DNA of 64,000 nucleotides from Pseudomonas sp. RSB 5.4 (GTDB lineage Bacteria; Pseudomonadota; Gammaproteobacteria; Pseudomonadales; Pseudomonadaceae), in assembly GCF_037126175.1 (NCBI RefSeq), contig NZ_CP146986.1, positions 1,702,501-1,766,500 of the forward strand, read 5' to 3'. Of this stretch, positions 55,018-63,832 are shown piece by piece (the first letter of the stretch is position 1; the number at the start of each line of letters is the position of its first letter). The notes under the pieces are model-generated. The model worked only from the letters and a program-made list of their open reading frames with translations. It was not told where the DNA came from and searched no databases. The position numbers and the translations under genes were made by a program.

Positions 55018-55373
55018 AACAGGGAAAGATGAACGAAGCGGACGTCGCCGCCTTCTGCCTGGCCTTGCCGGGCGCGCGGGAAGACTACAAATGGGGCGGC
55101 GTGCGGGTGTTTTCGATTGCTGGCAACAAGATGTTCGCCCTGCAAGGGCTGCGTGGAGACTCATTGGCGTTCAAGGTCGACAAGGATCTGTTTCTCGGCC
55201 ATTGCGACCGCCCGGGCATTCATCCGGCGCCTTATCTGGCGCGGGCGCAGTGGATCATCATGCACCCGCCCTACCCGCTGGGTGCCGAGGAACTGCAGGG
55301 CTTGCTGCAGCGTTCGCATCAGTTGGTGGTGAGCAAGTTGCCGAAGAAAACCCAAATCGGATTGTTGCTTTAG
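55014..55373 (+). CDS. MmcQ/YjbR-family protein
   Basis: A 119-residue protein with the MmcQ/YjbR fold: FCLALPGAREDYKWGG near the start and LFLGHCDRPGIHPAPYLARA later. The family has a DNA-binding-like CyaY/YjbR fold and unknown role. The ATG overlaps the LysR stop, giving coupled translation; ATG 55029 is an alternative start. A compact hairpin follows. Confidence 0.88.
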   Translation: MKQGKMNEADVAAFCLALPGAREDYKWGGVRVFSIAGNKMFALQGLRGDSLAFKVDKDLFLGHCDRPGIHPAPYLARAQWIIMHPPYPLGAEELQGLLQRSHQLVVSKLPKKTQIGLLL

Positions 55374-55385
55374 CTTTTGACTTTG

Positions 55386-55411
55386 GTGGGAGCGGGCTTG
55401 CTCGCTCCCAC
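55386..55411. terminator. Single REP unit acting as a likely terminator
   Basis: GTGGGAGCGGG and CTCGCTCCCAC form a compact hairpin with a four-base loop. Only one REP unit remains, between convergent genes, and it is the simplest REP in the window. Confidence 0.65.
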
Positions 55412-55429
55412 AGGGTTTCTTGTGGTGAT

Positions 55430-55858
55430 TCAGAACAATGAAAGCAGGTTCGAACCCAGAAACAACTGGTCGATCCAGAACACCTGATGCAACACCACAA
55501 TCACCCAGAACAGGATCTGATACGACACCTTGCGCGTCTTGTGCCGAAACACCTGCTGAGCAATCAGCGCACCCGGCCAGCCACCCGCCAGCTCCACCGC
55601 GTGCAGTACGTTCTCCGGCGTTCGCCAGGCGTCGGCACGAGCCTTGCGCTTGTCAGCCCAATACAGAAAGAACGCCAGCACGCTGACGATCCCATAGGCG
55701 GCCAGCGGCACCAGCGAGATTCCGCGCAGCCACATCGACACCGAACCGAACAGCGGCAGTGCGCAAACGATCAGGAAAACGATCAGTTTCAACTTGAGGT
55801 TCTGAATGCCGCCACCGGATGGACGTCCTTCGGGGCGACGGGCGCGAGTATCACTCAT
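55430..55858 (-). CDS. DUF1294 small membrane protein
   Basis: A 142-residue protein with four hydrophobic segments (about 22-41, 45-67, 92-100, 114-135) and the DUF1294 part [20 protein letters not shown] followed by [19 protein letters not shown]. Function unknown. ATG 55858 overlaps the TGA of uppP by four bases (ATGA), so it is translated from the uppP transcript. Confidence 0.88.
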   Translation of the reverse strand: MSDTRARRPEGRPSGGGIQNLKLKLIVFLIVCALPLFGSVSMWLRGISLVPLAAYGIVSVLAFFLYWADKRKARADAWRTPENVLHAVELAGGWPGALIAQQVFRHKTRKVSYQILFWVIVVLHQVFWIDQLFLGSNLLSLF

Positions 55859-56685
55859 GCCTTGGCCGCCGACCAGTCGACCCAGCCGAACTGCCAGGTC
55901 GCCAGAATCACCAGACCGAAAACGATCCGGTACCAGGCAAACGCTGCGTAACTGTGGCTGGCGATAAACTTGAGCAGACCGCGTACGGCAATCATGGCGA
56001 AGATGAACGCAGTGATGAAGCCGATGGCAAACACCGGGAAATCCGCCGGCACAAACAGGTGGCGATACTTGTAACCGGAGTAAACCGCCGCACCGACCAT
56101 GGTCGGCATGGCCAGGAAGAACGAGAACTCGGTCGCGGTCTTGCGCGACAGGCCAAACAGCAGGCCACCGATGATCGTCGAGCCGGAACGCGAAGTGCCG
56201 GGAATCATCGCCAGACATTGCGCGAAACCGACTTTCAGCGCGTCCTTCCAGGTGATCTCGTCCACGGTTTCGGCGTGCACTTCATGCTGCCTGCGTTCGG
56301 CCCACAACATGATCACGCCACCCACCACCAGCGCAGTCGCAACAGTGATCGGGTTGAACAGGTATTGGTGAATCAAATCGGCAAAAATTACCCCCAACAC
56401 CACTGCCGGCAGAAACGCGATCAGCAGATTGGCGGTGAAACGCCGCGCACTCGGCTGAGTCGGCAAGCCGATCACCACGTCGAGAATCTTGCGGCGAAAC
56501 TCCCAGACCACCGCGAGGATCGCGCCGAGCTGAATAATGATGTTGAACGCCATGGCCCGTTCGCCGCCGAAGTCGAGCAAGTCGGCAACAATGATCTGGT
56601 GTCCGGTACTGGAAATGGGCAAAAACTCCGTCAGCCCCTCTACAACTCCAAGAATCAGCGCCTGCAAGGCGGTCCAAAGATCCAT
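55855..56685 (-). CDS. uppP: UppP, undecaprenyl-diphosphatase
   Basis: A 276-residue integral membrane phosphatase of the BacA type. The two family signatures are [17 protein letters not shown] (Glu and Ser/His-bearing) and [13 protein letters not shown] (catalytic Arg). It recycles undecaprenyl diphosphate to the monophosphate for cell-wall synthesis and confers some bacitracin resistance. ATG 56685 has GGGGGA upstream and starts the typical [10 protein letters not shown]; the ten extra residues before it are not typical. Confidence 0.95.
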   Translation of the reverse strand: MDLWTALQALILGVVEGLTEFLPISSTGHQIIVADLLDFGGERAMAFNIIIQLGAILAVVWEFRRKILDVVIGLPTQPSARRFTANLLIAFLPAVVLGVIFADLIHQYLFNPITVATALVVGGVIMLWAERRQHEVHAETVDEITWKDALKVGFAQCLAMIPGTSRSGSTIIGGLLFGLSRKTATEFSFFLAMPTMVGAAVYSGYKYRHLFVPADFPVFAIGFITAFIFAMIAVRGLLKFIASHSYAAFAWYRIVFGLVILATWQFGWVDWSAAKA

Positions 56686-56986
56686 CAATCCCCCAAAAAG
56701 CGATGCACATGGCATGCCCCGATAATATTTTTACGTTCACTGCGCTCAGCGTAGCTGTATGTTGCTGTATCGATTCCGCGCGCACAGCATCCACACGGAA
56801 CAGTCAAAATTCCGTGAAATATCAACCTGAATTCAGGTTTTCCCGCGCGGGGCCGAAATCCTAACAGACAAGCCTTAATAGTGCTGCGGCGTTATTCGAC
56901 TTGGGTCGCGTATGCCCGATCACCCAAACGTGGTTGGATGCTGGCGTTGATTTATTACAAGAAAAAGAAATCGGAGTGACAGCGTT

Positions 56987-58621
56987 ATGAACAGCTTGCG
57001 CAGTGTGTCGATCAGCCGACGCTTGTGGCTCATTTTGATTGTGGCCGTGGTCATGTTGTTGACCTTGGGCGTGTTGATGCTCAAGCAGATCCACGACGAC
57101 CTGTATCACGCCAAGGCGCAGAAAACCCAGCATGTGGTGCAGACCGCCAGCGGCCTGCTGACCTACTACCACGACCTCGAAACTGCCGGTACCCTCACCC
57201 GCGACGCCGCACAGAAACAGGCGCTGACCGCCATTCGCGGTCTGCGCTACGACCAGAGCGATTACTTTTGGATCAACGACCTCACGCCTGTGATGGTCAT
57301 GCACCCGACCAACCCCAAGCTCGAAGGCCAGAACCTCTCGGCGATCCGCGACCCGGACGGTTTCGCGGTGTTCAACGAAATGGTCGCAATCGCCAAAAGC
57401 AAAGGCGCCGGCATGGTCGATTACCGCTGGCCCAAGCCCGGCGCCAGCGAGCCGGTGGCGAAAACCTCTTACGTCAAGCTGTTCGAGCCATGGGGCTGGG
57501 TGCTCGGCTCCGGCGTTTACATCGACGATGTGCAGAGCGAGTTCCAGGGTCAGGTGATCAAGGCTTCGGTGATCGGTCTGGTGATCGCCGTGATCATGGC
57601 CCTGCTGGTGATTTTGATTGCCCGCAGCATCGTGCGTCCGCTGCAGGAAACCGTGAACGCCATGGCCAACATCGCCAGCGGTGAAAGCGACCTGACTCGC
57701 AGTCTCGACACCCACGGCCAGGACGAAGTGACGCAACTGGCTCATCACTTCAACGCCTTTACCGCCAAGTTGCGCCGGGTGATTGGCGATTTGCAGATCT
57801 CGGCCAGTGCGCTGGGCCAGTCCTCAAGTGAACTGGGCAACGATGCCACCCAGGCCCAGCAACGCAGCCAGCAGCAATCGCAGCAGATGGAACTGGTGGC
57901 GACCGCGATCAACGAAGTCACCTACGGCGTGCAGGACGTAGCGAAGAATGCCGAACATGCTGCCGCTGAAATGCGCGATGCCGAAGCCCAGGCACAACAG
58001 GGCCAGATCAACATCGACGGCAGTCTGCAACAGATCGATAAACTGTCGGGGACTATTGATCAGGCGGTCGAGGTGATTCGCACCCTGGCGGCGGAAAGCA
58101 CGCAGATTGGCAGTGTGCTGGAGGTGATCCGATCGATTGCCGAGCAGACCAACCTGCTGGCACTCAACGCCGCCATCGAAGCGGCCCGCGCCGGCGAACA
58201 GGGCCGTGGCTTCGCGGTGGTGGCCGATGAAGTCCGGTTGTTGGCGCAGCGCACGCAAAAATCGACGGCGGAAATCCAGACCATGATCGAACGCCTGCAG
58301 AATCATTCCGAAGCGGCGGTGAAGGTCATTGGCGACAGCAGCAAGGCCTCGCAACTGACCATCGAACAGGCCGGCCTCGCCGGCGCCAGCCTCAACGCCA
58401 TCGGCCAGGCGCTGCGCAATCTCAATGGCCTGAACGCCTCGATTGCCAGCGCCACACTGCAACAGGCGCATGTGGTCGAAGACATTAATCAGAACGTCAC
58501 GCAGGCAGCGGGCCTGTCTCACAGCACCGCGTTGGCGGCGGAGCAGTCGAGCGCGGCGAGCGTGAAGCTTGGGCAATTGAGCGAGCAGTTGAACCAGCTT
58601 CTGCGGCAATTCCGCGTCTGA
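56987..58621 (+). CDS. Methyl-accepting chemotaxis protein with single Cache domain
   Basis: A 544-residue receptor. Membrane segments near 12-35 and 192-214 bracket a periplasmic single-Cache/Cache_2 domain ([20 protein letters not shown]). A HAMP linker and a coiled-coil signalling part follow with the hairpin tip [19 protein letters not shown]. No CheR-docking pentapeptide is present at the end (QLLRQFRV). The ligand is unknown; Cache_2 receptors often sense small organic acids. GGAGTG precedes the ATG. Confidence 0.94.
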   Translation: MNSLRSVSISRRLWLILIVAVVMLLTLGVLMLKQIHDDLYHAKAQKTQHVVQTASGLLTYYHDLETAGTLTRDAAQKQALTAIRGLRYDQSDYFWINDLTPVMVMHPTNPKLEGQNLSAIRDPDGFAVFNEMVAIAKSKGAGMVDYRWPKPGASEPVAKTSYVKLFEPWGWVLGSGVYIDDVQSEFQGQVIKASVIGLVIAVIMALLVILIARSIVRPLQETVNAMANIASGESDLTRSLDTHGQDEVTQLAHHFNAFTAKLRRVIGDLQISASALGQSSSELGNDATQAQQRSQQQSQQMELVATAINEVTYGVQDVAKNAEHAAAEMRDAEAQAQQGQINIDGSLQQIDKLSGTIDQAVEVIRTLAAESTQIGSVLEVIRSIAEQTNLLALNAAIEAARAGEQGRGFAVVADEVRLLAQRTQKSTAEIQTMIERLQNHSEAAVKVIGDSSKASQLTIEQAGLAGASLNAIGQALRNLNGLNASIASATLQQAHVVEDINQNVTQAAGLSHSTALAAEQSSAASVKLGQLSEQLNQLLRQFRV

Positions 58622-58632
58622 CAGCGCTACCC

Positions 58633-58720
58633 TGTAGGAGTGAGCCTGCTCGCGATAGCGTCGTATCAGTCAACCAAGAGTGACTGAACCACCGCCATCG
58701 CGAGCAGGCTCACTCCTACA
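58633..58720. repeat. REPIN, GTAGGAGTGAGCCTG family
   Basis: The arms TGTAGGAGTGAGCCTGCTCG and their exact reverse complement, with an inner TCAGTCA...TGACTGA pair. GTTTTTTGG follows on the plus strand, so it may terminate the chemoreceptor transcript. Confidence 0.9.
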
Positions 58721-58769
58721 GTTTTTTGGGTACAATCCGCTCCCTCCTCAATTCCCCCAAGGAACCCCC

Positions 58770-59333
58770 ATGTCCGGGCTTGAACTGTTTGCCGCCGCCC
58801 TCGGTGTGATCGCCGTCTGGCTGACGGTCAAACAGAATCCGTGGTGCTGGCCGATCGGCCTGGTCATGGTGTTGCTGTACAGCTGGATCTTCTATGACGT
58901 GAAGCTGTATTCGGACATGTTGCTGCAAGTGATCTACGCCGCGCTGCAAGTCTACGGCTGGTGGCAATGGACACGCGCCGGCACGATGCATGACGGACGC
59001 GATGTCACCCGTCTGGACCGGCGCTCGATCCTGCTCGGCCTGAGTGTCGGAGCGCTCGGCAGTCTGCTGCTCGGCGCAGCCATGGCACACTGGACCGATG
59101 CGGCGCAGCCGTGGCTCGACGCCGCGCTGACGGCGTTCAGCCTGGTCGCACAACTCTGGATGGCGCAGAAACGCCTGCAATGCTGGGCGCTGTGGTTCGT
59201 GCTGGACGTGATTTTCGTCGGTCTGTTTCTTTACAAGGGCCTTTACCTCACTGCGGCACTCTATGCCCTGTTCACCTTGATTGCCGTGCAAGGTTGGCGT
59301 GAGTGGCGCGCCGATCCGGCGTTGCAGCGATGA
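58770..59333 (+). CDS. pnuC: PnuC, nicotinamide riboside transporter
   Basis: A 187-residue membrane protein with about seven segments. The Trp-rich motif VYGWWQWTRAG and WCWPIGLVMVLLYSWIFYD are PnuC signatures. PnuC lets nicotinamide riboside in, where it is trapped by phosphorylation. ATG 58770 follows AAGGA. Its stop overlaps the next gene's start, a riboside-kinase-like gene, which fits the transport-trap mechanism. Confidence 0.92.
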   Translation: MSGLELFAAALGVIAVWLTVKQNPWCWPIGLVMVLLYSWIFYDVKLYSDMLLQVIYAALQVYGWWQWTRAGTMHDGRDVTRLDRRSILLGLSVGALGSLLLGAAMAHWTDAAQPWLDAALTAFSLVAQLWMAQKRLQCWALWFVLDVIFVGLFLYKGLYLTAALYALFTLIAVQGWREWRADPALQR

Positions 59334-59854
59334 AAGTCGTTGTACTGACCGGCCCGGAATCCACGGGCAAGAGTTGGCTGGCGGCAGGCCTGCAGGAACA
59401 CTTTGGTGGCCTGCGGGTGGATGAATACGTGCGCTGGTTCATCGAGCAGAATCCGCGCGACACCTGCCTGAACGACATCCCCGACATCGCCCGAGGGCAG
59501 TTGCAATGGGAGGATCAGGCACGGGCGCAGCAACCGGAACTGCTGATTCTCGATACCCACCTGCTGAGCAACATCCTCTGGAGCCAGACGCTGTTCGGCG
59601 ACTGCCCGCACTGGCTCGAGTCCGAGCTGCTGGCGCGGCATTACGACCTGCACCTGCTGTTGTCGCCGGAGCAGATCGACTGGACCAACGACGGCCAACG
59701 CTGCCAGCCGCAACTCAGTGAACGCATGGCGTTCTTTCAGGCCACCCGCGACTGGCTGGAACAACACCGGCAACCGCTGCAAATCATTCAGGGCAACTGG
59801 GATGAACGTCGGTCTCAGGCCTTCGATGCAGTGAGGCGTTTGTTGGCTGCTTGA
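59330..59854 (+). CDS. NadR-type ribosylnicotinamide kinase-like ATPase
   Basis: A 174-residue P-loop protein with VVLTGPESTGKSWLA at the N-terminus, and RVDEYVRWFIEQN and DTHLLSNILW matching the kinase half of NadR. It lacks the adenylyltransferase and repressor parts of full NadR. It probably phosphorylates nicotinamide riboside to NMN after entry through PnuC. ATG 59330 overlaps the pnuC stop (ATGA). Confidence 0.88.
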   Translation: MKVVVLTGPESTGKSWLAAGLQEHFGGLRVDEYVRWFIEQNPRDTCLNDIPDIARGQLQWEDQARAQQPELLILDTHLLSNILWSQTLFGDCPHWLESELLARHYDLHLLLSPEQIDWTNDGQRCQPQLSERMAFFQATRDWLEQHRQPLQIIQGNWDERRSQAFDAVRRLLAA

Positions 59855-60037
59855 CCGTCAAAGGGCTCCTTTCGGGGCTCAAGTGTCCATTCCTGAAACA
59901 CCCATCCCCGCGCAAAGCAGCCATTTCAATGGCCTTCATCGTTCTGTCAGGACATCTGTTACTGCCGTGAAACACCTCAGCGCAAACCCTTGTTCCAGAG
60001 CTTTGCACCGCCCCTGACCCCGCACGCGCCTGCACGA

Positions 60038-60057
60038 CTGTTTCAGCGCTGAGACAG
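60038..60057. promoter_or_regulatory. Palindromic candidate enhancer site of the fap promoter
   Basis: CTGTTTCAGCGCTGAGACAG is a 20-base dyad with one mismatch. It lies about 90 bases upstream of the expected start of transcription, the usual place for a sigma-54 activator site. The core CAGCGCTG is repeated at 60067-60074. Confidence 0.5.
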
Positions 60058-60120
60058 ATTATGTAACAGCGCTGCACGGCTCGGCACTAACCCATTGAAA
60101 GTCAAGGACAACTCAAAAGC

Positions 60121-60134
60121 GGCACAGCTTTCGC
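60121..60134 (+). promoter_or_regulatory. Sigma-54-type promoter of the fap operon
   Basis: GGCACAGCTTTCGC has the -24 GG and -12 GC exactly ten bases apart, with CAC after GG as in the consensus TGGCAC-N5-TTGC. Transcription would start near 60146, 43 bases before fapA. Confidence 0.6.
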
Positions 60135-60188
60135 TCTCTCCTTCACAACGCTGACAAGAGCCAGCCCACTGAAGAAGGAATTGCCGCC

Positions 60189-60647
60189 GTGGGGAATATC
60201 AATAAAGGCTTGACCTGCCTCTTGCTGATCGGATCTGCAGCCAGCTCTCTGATCAGTTTCACCGCCCACGCCGATGGCAACGGCGTGATCGTTCTCAATC
60301 GGGAAGTTCAACCCATACCGATTGGCCGCAATGGCGGCAAAGACCCCTACCCGACCACAGTCAACGCCAACCCGTCAGTGACCGTCAATGCAGCCACTGC
60401 GCATGCCGAACTGAGCGATAACGAATTCGCCGGCATCGCCAGCGGTTCTTCAATTGCCAACTCGGTGAACAACGCGTTCGGCGGCTCCGCCGTCAACACA
60501 CTCAATGGCATCAACAACGGTATGCCGGGTGCGGGCGGTGGCAGCGGCAACGGCGGAGGCATGGGCTCATCCATCTCCAACACCGTGAACCGCGCCGTCA
60601 GTAATGGCCTGGCCCCACTTGGCGCTCTCGGCGGAGCCATGAAATGA
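60189..60647 (+). CDS. fapA: FapA, functional amyloid accessory protein
   Basis: A 152-residue exported protein with a signal (LLLIGSAASSLISFTAHADG) and a short Gly-rich tail (GGSGNGGGMGS). FapA is the first gene of the fap operon and affects how FapB and FapC are assembled. GTG 60189 has AAGGAA 8 bases upstream. It overlaps fapB by four bases. Confidence 0.9.
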   Translation: MGNINKGLTCLLLIGSAASSLISFTAHADGNGVIVLNREVQPIPIGRNGGKDPYPTTVNANPSVTVNAATAHAELSDNEFAGIASGSSIANSVNNAFGGSAVNTLNGINNGMPGAGGGSGNGGGMGSSISNTVNRAVSNGLAPLGALGGAMK

Positions 60648-61222
60648 ACCGCTCCCTGATCTTCCTCGCCCTGCTGGCCAGCACCAGCGCCATGGCCGAC
60701 TCCAGTGTACCGGTGCAGAACAGCGCCAACATCCAGGATTCCGGTGCCCAGTACAACGGCAACTTCGGCGTCAACCAGGCGGCTGGCGACCAGTCGCAAC
60801 AGGCCAACGTCCGGGCCATTGCCAACGGCCCCAGCGCCTCGGCGACGACCACCATCAACCAGAACATCAACACGGCCAGCGATCCGCGGATGAACGCGAC
60901 AGCCACCATTGGCGGCAACTCTTTCAGTAACGGCAGTGGCGTACTGGGCGTGAACCAGTCGGCCGGCGCCGGCAACCAGATGGCCAACGTGGTACGGATC
61001 AGCACCAGTACCGGGCCGCAAAGTATCGACGACAGCGTGCTTTCCCAACAGAACGTGACGCCGTCAATCAGCTCAGGAGCAACTGACACTTCGAAAGGCA
61101 GCCGCCAGGTCATTACCAGCGACCAGGCCTTCACCGGCAGCCGGGGAGTGATTCAGGTGAACCAGAGTGCCGGGGTGGGGAATCAGGTTTCAAACACCCT
61201 GAGCATCCGGGTCGCTAACTGA
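60644..61222 (+). CDS. fapB: FapB, minor functional amyloid subunit (nucleator)
   Basis: A 192-residue secreted protein with a signal peptide (about 18 residues) and three imperfect repeats with the Asn/Gln ladder of Fap amyloids: GVNQAAGDQSQQANV, GVNQSAGAGNQMANV and VNQSAGVGNQVSNT. It is thought to nucleate FapC fibrils. The ATG overlaps the fapA TGA (ATGA). Confidence 0.94.
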   Translation: MNRSLIFLALLASTSAMADSSVPVQNSANIQDSGAQYNGNFGVNQAAGDQSQQANVRAIANGPSASATTTINQNINTASDPRMNATATIGGNSFSNGSGVLGVNQSAGAGNQMANVVRISTSTGPQSIDDSVLSQQNVTPSISSGATDTSKGSRQVITSDQAFTGSRGVIQVNQSAGVGNQVSNTLSIRVAN

Positions 61223-61282
61223 CCCAATTGCAGTGCAAGAAAGTACCAACACTTAACCAACACATGAGCAAGGGGAAACAAA

Positions 61283-62248
61283 ATGAAATCTACAATGGCC
61301 CTCAAACCACTGGTTTTCGCTCTGGCAGCAGTGATGGCAATGGCAGCACAAGCAGGCGGCGGCAATGAAGGCGGTCACGGCCACAACCCTCCTCCACCAA
61401 AAGGCCCGACTCTGGAACAACTGCTGCAGATCGGTGCAGGCGCCAGCGCCGTTTCGGTGGATACCCAAAACAGCGACACCAACGTTGTGAACAACGAAGG
61501 CACCCAGAACAATTCGTCGATGTCCAATGCGATGAACAGTTCCAGCGGCAACATCAACGGTAACTCGGCGGCCGGTGACGGCAACCAGCAAGCCAACCTG
61601 GCAGCGATCGCTTCGTCTGACGAAAGCTTCATCTTCGGCACCTCGACCGCGGCCGCCAGTGCCACCCAATACAACAACAATAACTATGTGAACAACCAGT
61701 CGACCGTCAACTCGTCGACCCTCAACAATGTCGCCAACAGCAGCTCGGGTAACATCAACGCCAACTCCGCTGCCGGCAACTTCAACCAACAGAAAAACGA
61801 CCTGGCAATCGCTTCGTCGGGTGGCCGTGTAGCCCAGGCTGCCTCTGCAGCTAGCCAGTCCTCCACCAACCTGGTTGTTGAAAACCAAGGCGTGCAGACC
61901 TACTCCAAAGACACCCTCAAAGGCACCTTCAGCGCAACCGGTGGCTTCGTGGCAGCCGGCGTGGCAAAAACCGAAGGCGACGATCATGGTGGTCACGGTG
62001 GCTGGGGCGACAAAGGCGGCAAAGGTGGCAGCAGCACTTCTGGCTTCGTAGCAGTAGGCGAACTGGCACTGGCCGGCACCACCACCCAACAAGTGCTGGT
62101 TCCAACCGGCTGGGCCGCACCGGTGTACAACACCTCCAATGTTGCCAACGTAGCGAACGGCTCGTCCGGCAACGTCGGCTTCAACAGTGCGGCAGGCGTT
62201 GGCAACATGCAGGTCAACGCAACTTCCATCTCGTCGGCCGGCCATTAA
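61283..62248 (+). CDS. fapC: FapC, major functional amyloid subunit
   Basis: A 321-residue secreted fibril subunit with a signal (about 24 residues, ending MAAQA). The three amyloid repeats are GNSAAGDGNQQANLAAIAS, ANSAAGNFNQQKNDLAIAS and FNSAAGVGNMQVNATSIS. The linker between repeats two and three is longer than that between one and two, and has a Gly/His segment (DDHGGHGGWGDKGGKGG). FapC forms the fibres of the biofilm matrix. GGGG precedes the ATG. A terminator-like hairpin follows. Confidence 0.95.
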   Translation: MKSTMALKPLVFALAAVMAMAAQAGGGNEGGHGHNPPPPKGPTLEQLLQIGAGASAVSVDTQNSDTNVVNNEGTQNNSSMSNAMNSSSGNINGNSAAGDGNQQANLAAIASSDESFIFGTSTAAASATQYNNNNYVNNQSTVNSSTLNNVANSSSGNINANSAAGNFNQQKNDLAIASSGGRVAQAASAASQSSTNLVVENQGVQTYSKDTLKGTFSATGGFVAAGVAKTEGDDHGGHGGWGDKGGKGGSSTSGFVAVGELALAGTTTQQVLVPTGWAAPVYNTSNVANVANGSSGNVGFNSAAGVGNMQVNATSISSAGH

Positions 62249-62262
62249 TCGCGACCGTCTGC

Positions 62263-62286
62263 AAAAGCCCCGGCAACGGGGCTTTT
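62263..62286 (+). terminator. Terminator-like hairpin between fapC and fapD
   Basis: AAAAGCCCCG and CGGGGCTTTT form a perfect 10-base-pair stem with loop GCAA and a T-run from the stem itself. It sits 14 bases after fapC and 27 bases before fapD, inside the operon, so it should act as partial terminator. Confidence 0.8.
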
Positions 62287-62312
62287 CCACACTCCGACAA
62301 GGCGTATCGATC

Positions 62313-62993
62313 ATGCGTATGACTGCCCTCACCGTCCTGCTGTGCCTGTGCGGCGCCACGCAAGCTGCACAGATGCCCGTAGCCGCCCTTCCTGGCGGCA
62401 TCCTGGTCTACAAGCAGGTACAAAGTATTCGTGAGCGAAAGTTCAGCGACATTGTCGAGCAAAAAACCGATTTCAGTTGCGGCGCCGCCGCACTGGCAAC
62501 CGTGTTGCGCCAGGCTTATTGGCTCGACGTCGATGAGGATCACATCATAAAAGGCATGCTGGTCAACGCAGACCAGGATCTTGTGCGTACACAGGGTTTC
62601 TCCATGCTGGACATGAAACGCTACATAGAAAGCATCGGCATGCGCGCCAGGGGCTACAAGATTCCGCCTGAAAAGCTTGATGCAGTTTCGATACCGGTCG
62701 TAGTCCTGATGGACATCCGCGGCTACAAACACTTCGTCGTATTGCAGCGGGCAGACAAGGACTGGGTGTACATCGGCGACCCCGTACTGGGCCACAAACG
62801 CTACAGCCACGCTGACTTCGTCAACGGCTGGAACGGCATCGTATTTGCCATCGTAGGCCCCGGTTACGACAAAGCCAACGTATTACGCGACCCTCCGGCA
62901 CCACTGACAGCAAAGAACAAACTCGATGAGTTCGCCCCTGTCAGAGACGCCGAACTGATGGAATTCGGTTTCATTCAGAGCGACTTCTTTTAG
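62313..62993 (+). CDS. fapD: FapD, C39-like peptidase of the fap system
   Basis: A 226-residue exported papain-like protein with a signal (about 22 residues), catalytic Cys in TDFSCGAAALATVL, His in YKHFVVLQR and Asp in YIGDPVLG. FapD is a probable protease acting on other Fap proteins. ATG 62313 has AAGG about 10 bases upstream. It is expressed through the hairpin before it. Confidence 0.93.
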   Translation: MRMTALTVLLCLCGATQAAQMPVAALPGGILVYKQVQSIRERKFSDIVEQKTDFSCGAAALATVLRQAYWLDVDEDHIIKGMLVNADQDLVRTQGFSMLDMKRYIESIGMRARGYKIPPEKLDAVSIPVVVLMDIRGYKHFVVLQRADKDWVYIGDPVLGHKRYSHADFVNGWNGIVFAIVGPGYDKANVLRDPPAPLTAKNKLDEFAPVRDAELMEFGFIQSDFF

Positions 62994-63037
62994 CGTCCAA
63001 TAATGATAAGAGGGGCAGGATGCTCCGGGAGCAGCAG

Positions 63038-63787
63038 ATGAAAGCCTCATACTGGCTGGCGGCCGCTTGCCTGGCGGCAAGTACGTCAAGCTTTGCCAAT
63101 GAAGTATTCAAACCGATAGAAGTCAACGACCAGGAACTCAGCCAGCTACGCGGTCGTTTTGTCATGCCGGGGCGCATCATCAGCTTCGGCGTCGTCATGA
63201 GCAGTACCTGGCGCAACGCCAGTGGCGACCTGATAGGGGCAACCAGCTCGATGCAGATTCAGGCCTCCACCGTAAAACCCCAATTCTATGTCTCCACCAT
63301 CAGCCAGCTCGGCAACGGTTCCACGAACAATACCCAAGGCACCGGCAACGTGATTGGCGGCGCAGGACTGAGCAATACACAAGGCGTGACGCAAAGCGTA
63401 CGCGCCGCTGGCGACAGCAACAGTGCCAACAACAACGTTGCGATCAACGTAACGCAATCGACTACCGCACCGACCATGGCTCCGGCCTCCGGTCAGGCCC
63501 TGATGAGTGGCCAGACCATCGGCGCCAGCAACGCCGCCGGCAGCGTCGCCGTATCGGCCATCAGCGGCGGCGTGCAGATGGCCATCCAGGCCAGTAACAA
63601 CCAGGGTTCGGCACTGCAACAAGTGGCTCAGGCCGGCTTGCTGCAAAACACCACCCTGCTGGGTAACAGCAATCTGGTCAACAACCAGACCCTGCTCAAT
63701 GTCGTGATCAACAACAACCTGAATCCGGCCGCGAGCGCCGCGCAGAATCTTAATCAACTCAAGGGACTACGCAATTCAGGATATTGA
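63038..63787 (+). CDS. fapE: FapE, extracellular Fap component
   Basis: A 249-residue exported protein with a signal (ASYWLAAACLAASTSSFA) and Asn/Gln/Gly/Ser-rich repeats somewhat like FapB/C (NGSTNNTQGTGNVIGG, SNLVNNQTLLNVVINNN). Its exact role is unclear; it is found with the fibres. ATG 63038 is preceded by GGAG; an in-frame ATG at 63020 is also possible. Confidence 0.92.
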   Translation: MKASYWLAAACLAASTSSFANEVFKPIEVNDQELSQLRGRFVMPGRIISFGVVMSSTWRNASGDLIGATSSMQIQASTVKPQFYVSTISQLGNGSTNNTQGTGNVIGGAGLSNTQGVTQSVRAAGDSNSANNNVAINVTQSTTAPTMAPASGQALMSGQTIGASNAAGSVAVSAISGGVQMAIQASNNQGSALQQVAQAGLLQNTTLLGNSNLVNNQTLLNVVINNNLNPAASAAQNLNQLKGLRNSGY

Positions 63788-63832
63788 ACTACGCTGATTT
63801 TCGATCATTGGGCTTAAAGGGACGGCTTTTTC

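Larger units (their letters stand above)
59855..60188. other. Control region upstream of fap
   Basis: 334 bases with no coding potential that I can support. It contains the palindrome at 60038 and the sigma-54-like promoter at 60121 (listed separately). A second CAGCGCTG copy lies at 60067. Confidence 0.6.

Noticed and set aside
60082..60096. Second sigma-54-like box GGCACTAACCCATTG
   Set aside because: The -12 GC is absent; the site at 60121 has both GG and GC at ten bases.
60760..62230. Repeated Asn/Gln-rich units as a possible tandem DNA repeat or CRISPR
   Set aside because: They are protein-level repeats of FapB and FapC with differing codons, not DNA repeats with spacers.
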